A DNA stretch of 13,001 nucleotides, from NCBI GenBank assembly GCA_030045295.1, contig JASIGD010000090.1, positions 1-13,001 on the forward strand, read 5' to 3'. The position numbers and the translations under genes were made by a program. Numbering within the stretch: position 1 is the first letter of the stretch; every line of letters starts with the position of its first letter. Below are positions 12,028 through 13,001 of this stretch, in pieces. The DNA comes from Streptosporangiaceae bacterium (GTDB lineage Bacteria > Actinomycetota > Actinomycetes > Streptosporangiales > Streptosporangiaceae). Below the pieces are notes generated by a model that was not told the DNA's origin, did no database searches, and saw nothing but the letters and a program-made list of their open reading frames with translations.

Positions 12028-13001
12028 ATGAAACAGATTCTGGCTCTCAGCCACGCCAGGAAGTCCTACGACAACAAGGTCGTCCTCGACGACGTCACGC
12101 TGGCGTTCCTGCCGGGCGCGAAGATCGGCGTGGTCGGGCCGAACGGGATGGGCAAGTCCACGCTGCTCAGGATGATGGCCGGCCTGGAGCAGCCCTCCAA
12201 CGGCGAGTTCCGCCTCATGCCCGGCTACAGCGTCGGGATCTTGCCGCAGGAACCGGTGCTCGACGATACCAAGACCGTGCTCGGCAACGTGGAAGACGGC
12301 GTCGCCGAGACCAGGGCGCTCATCGAACAGTACAACGAGATCGCCGGGCAGCTGGCGTCGGACTACTCCGACGAGCTGCTCGAGGAGATGGGCCGACTGC
12401 AAGAGCAGCTGGATCACCGGGATGCATGGGACCTGGACAGCCGGGTCGAGCAGGCGATGGACGCGCTGCGCTGCCCGCCCCCGGACGCGGAGGTGGCCGT
12501 GCTGTCCGGCGGGGAGCGGCGCCGGGTGGCGCTGTGCCGGCTGCTGCTGTCCCAGCCGGACCTGCTGCTGCTGGACGAGCCCACCAACCACCTGGACGCC
12601 GAGAGCGTCGCTTGGCTGGAGCAGCACCTGGCCAAGTACCCGGGCACGGTGGTGGCGGTCACCCACGACCGGTACTTCCTGGACAACGCGGCCGGCTGGA
12701 TCCTCGAGCTCGACCGCGGTCACGCCTTTCCGTACGAGGGCAACTACACGACTTACCTGGAGACCAAGGCCGCCCGGATGAAGGTGGAGGGCCAGCGGGA
12801 CGCCAAGCTGCGCCGGCGGCTGGAGGGCGAGCTTGACTGGGTGCGGTCCAGCCCGCGCGCCCGCCAGGCCAAGAGCCGCGCCCGGCTGGACCGGTACGAG
12901 CAGATGGCCGCGGAGGCCGCGTCCCGGACCAAGCTGGACTTCGAGGAGATCCAGATCCCGCCCGGGCCGCGCTTGGGCAGCCTCGTCGTCGAGGCCGAGA
13001 A
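12028..13001 (+). CDS. ettA: EttA-like ABC-F ATPase (3' end outside window)
   Basis: The visible 324 residues cover the first ABC domain and the inter-domain linker of an ABC-F protein: Walker A GPNGMGKST (37-45), LPQEP (72-76), an arm-like insertion (about 95-135), signature LSGGERRR (159-166), Walker B LLLLDEPTNHLD (179-190), switch His in VTHDRYFLD (211-219) and the linker with ELDWVRSSPRARQAKSRARL. The wording (LLLLDEPTNHLDAESVAWLE, GWILELDRG, IPPGPRLG) is that of EttA, the translation factor that binds the ribosomal E site and gates elongation by ATP/ADP state. There is no transmembrane domain. The annotated start ATG 12028 follows a purine-rich AGGGAAAGG. Actinobacteria usually carry a housekeeping EttA, so this may be a second, stress-controlled copy; that needs the genome. 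The gene sits behind a variant aptamer and diverges from the Cys/His-repeat gene. Confidence 0.9.
   Translation, partial: MKQILALSHARKSYDNKVVLDDVTLAFLPGAKIGVVGPNGMGKSTLLRMMAGLEQPSNGEFRLMPGYSVGILPQEPVLDDTKTVLGNVEDGVAETRALIEQYNEIAGQLASDYSDELLEEMGRLQEQLDHRDAWDLDSRVEQAMDALRCPPPDAEVAVLSGGERRRVALCRLLLSQPDLLLLDEPTNHLDAESVAWLEQHLAKYPGTVVAVTHDRYFLDNAAGWILELDRGHAFPYEGNYTTYLETKAARMKVEGQRDAKLRRRLEGELDWVRSSPRARQAKSRARLDRYEQMAAEAASRTKLDFEEIQIPPGPRLGSLVVEAE

Overview
The window is high-GC actinobacterial DNA. Codon third positions are nearly always G/C, GTG starts occur, and -10 hexamers of TANNNT type sit just upstream of genes. Nine complete genes, two truncated by the window edges and one possible 8-codon leader ORF were found. 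There are no tRNA or rRNA genes, insertion sequences or CRISPR arrays.

The main result is that this looks like a fluoride-response gene island built around RNA switches. Six separate leader RNAs have the architecture of the fluoride (crcB) riboswitch: a P1 hairpin with an 8-nt loop, a short P2 hairpin, a U/C-G/A-A-U/C-G-G joining segment, and a pseudoknot between the P1 loop and a 3' GGNNNC strand. They precede six different transcription units: a dynamin-like GTPase (+), an enolase (-), a small unknown protein (+), a tandem pair of MutS-like ATPases (-), a four-fold Cys/His repeat protein (-) and an EttA-like ABC-F protein (+). Two (MutS pair, Cys/His protein) are textbook aptamers. One (enolase) has a changed loop residue and an extra hairpin. 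One (small protein) swaps the A6-U38 long-range pair for G-C. Two (dynamin, ABC-F) share a further changed core (loop GAGGGGCT, joining segment CCAACGG) and look like a variant class. In four of the six, the pseudoknot 3' strand can alternatively pair across the Shine-Dalgarno (SD) sequence, an ON-type translational switch.

Layout: 1-1953, 3' part of a HyfB/formate-hydrogenlyase-type proton-pumping membrane subunit; 1971-3780, variant aptamer and dynamin-like GTPase; 3797-5243, enolase and its aptamer on the minus strand; 5326-6090, a probably leaderless gene for a CysRS-like protein without catalytic motifs; 6116-6583, Nudix hydrolase (-); 6682-7137, aptamer and small unknown protein; 7151-10453, two overlapping MutS-like genes with aptamer (-); 10510-11886, Cys/His repeat protein with aptamer (-); 11955-end, variant aptamer and EttA-like ABC-F gene, cut by the window edge.

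Enolase, MutS-like ATPases and formate-hydrogenlyase-type subunits are known companions of fluoride riboswitches. The dynamin-like, ABC-F, Cys/His-repeat and 118-residue proteins are, as far as I know, not standard members and are candidate new parts of the response. Possible roles (inference only) are membrane repair, ribosome control and protection of metal enzymes. No CrcB/Fluc or CLC-F exporter is present in the window. Ligand identity, particularly for the two variant aptamers, is inferred from sequence.
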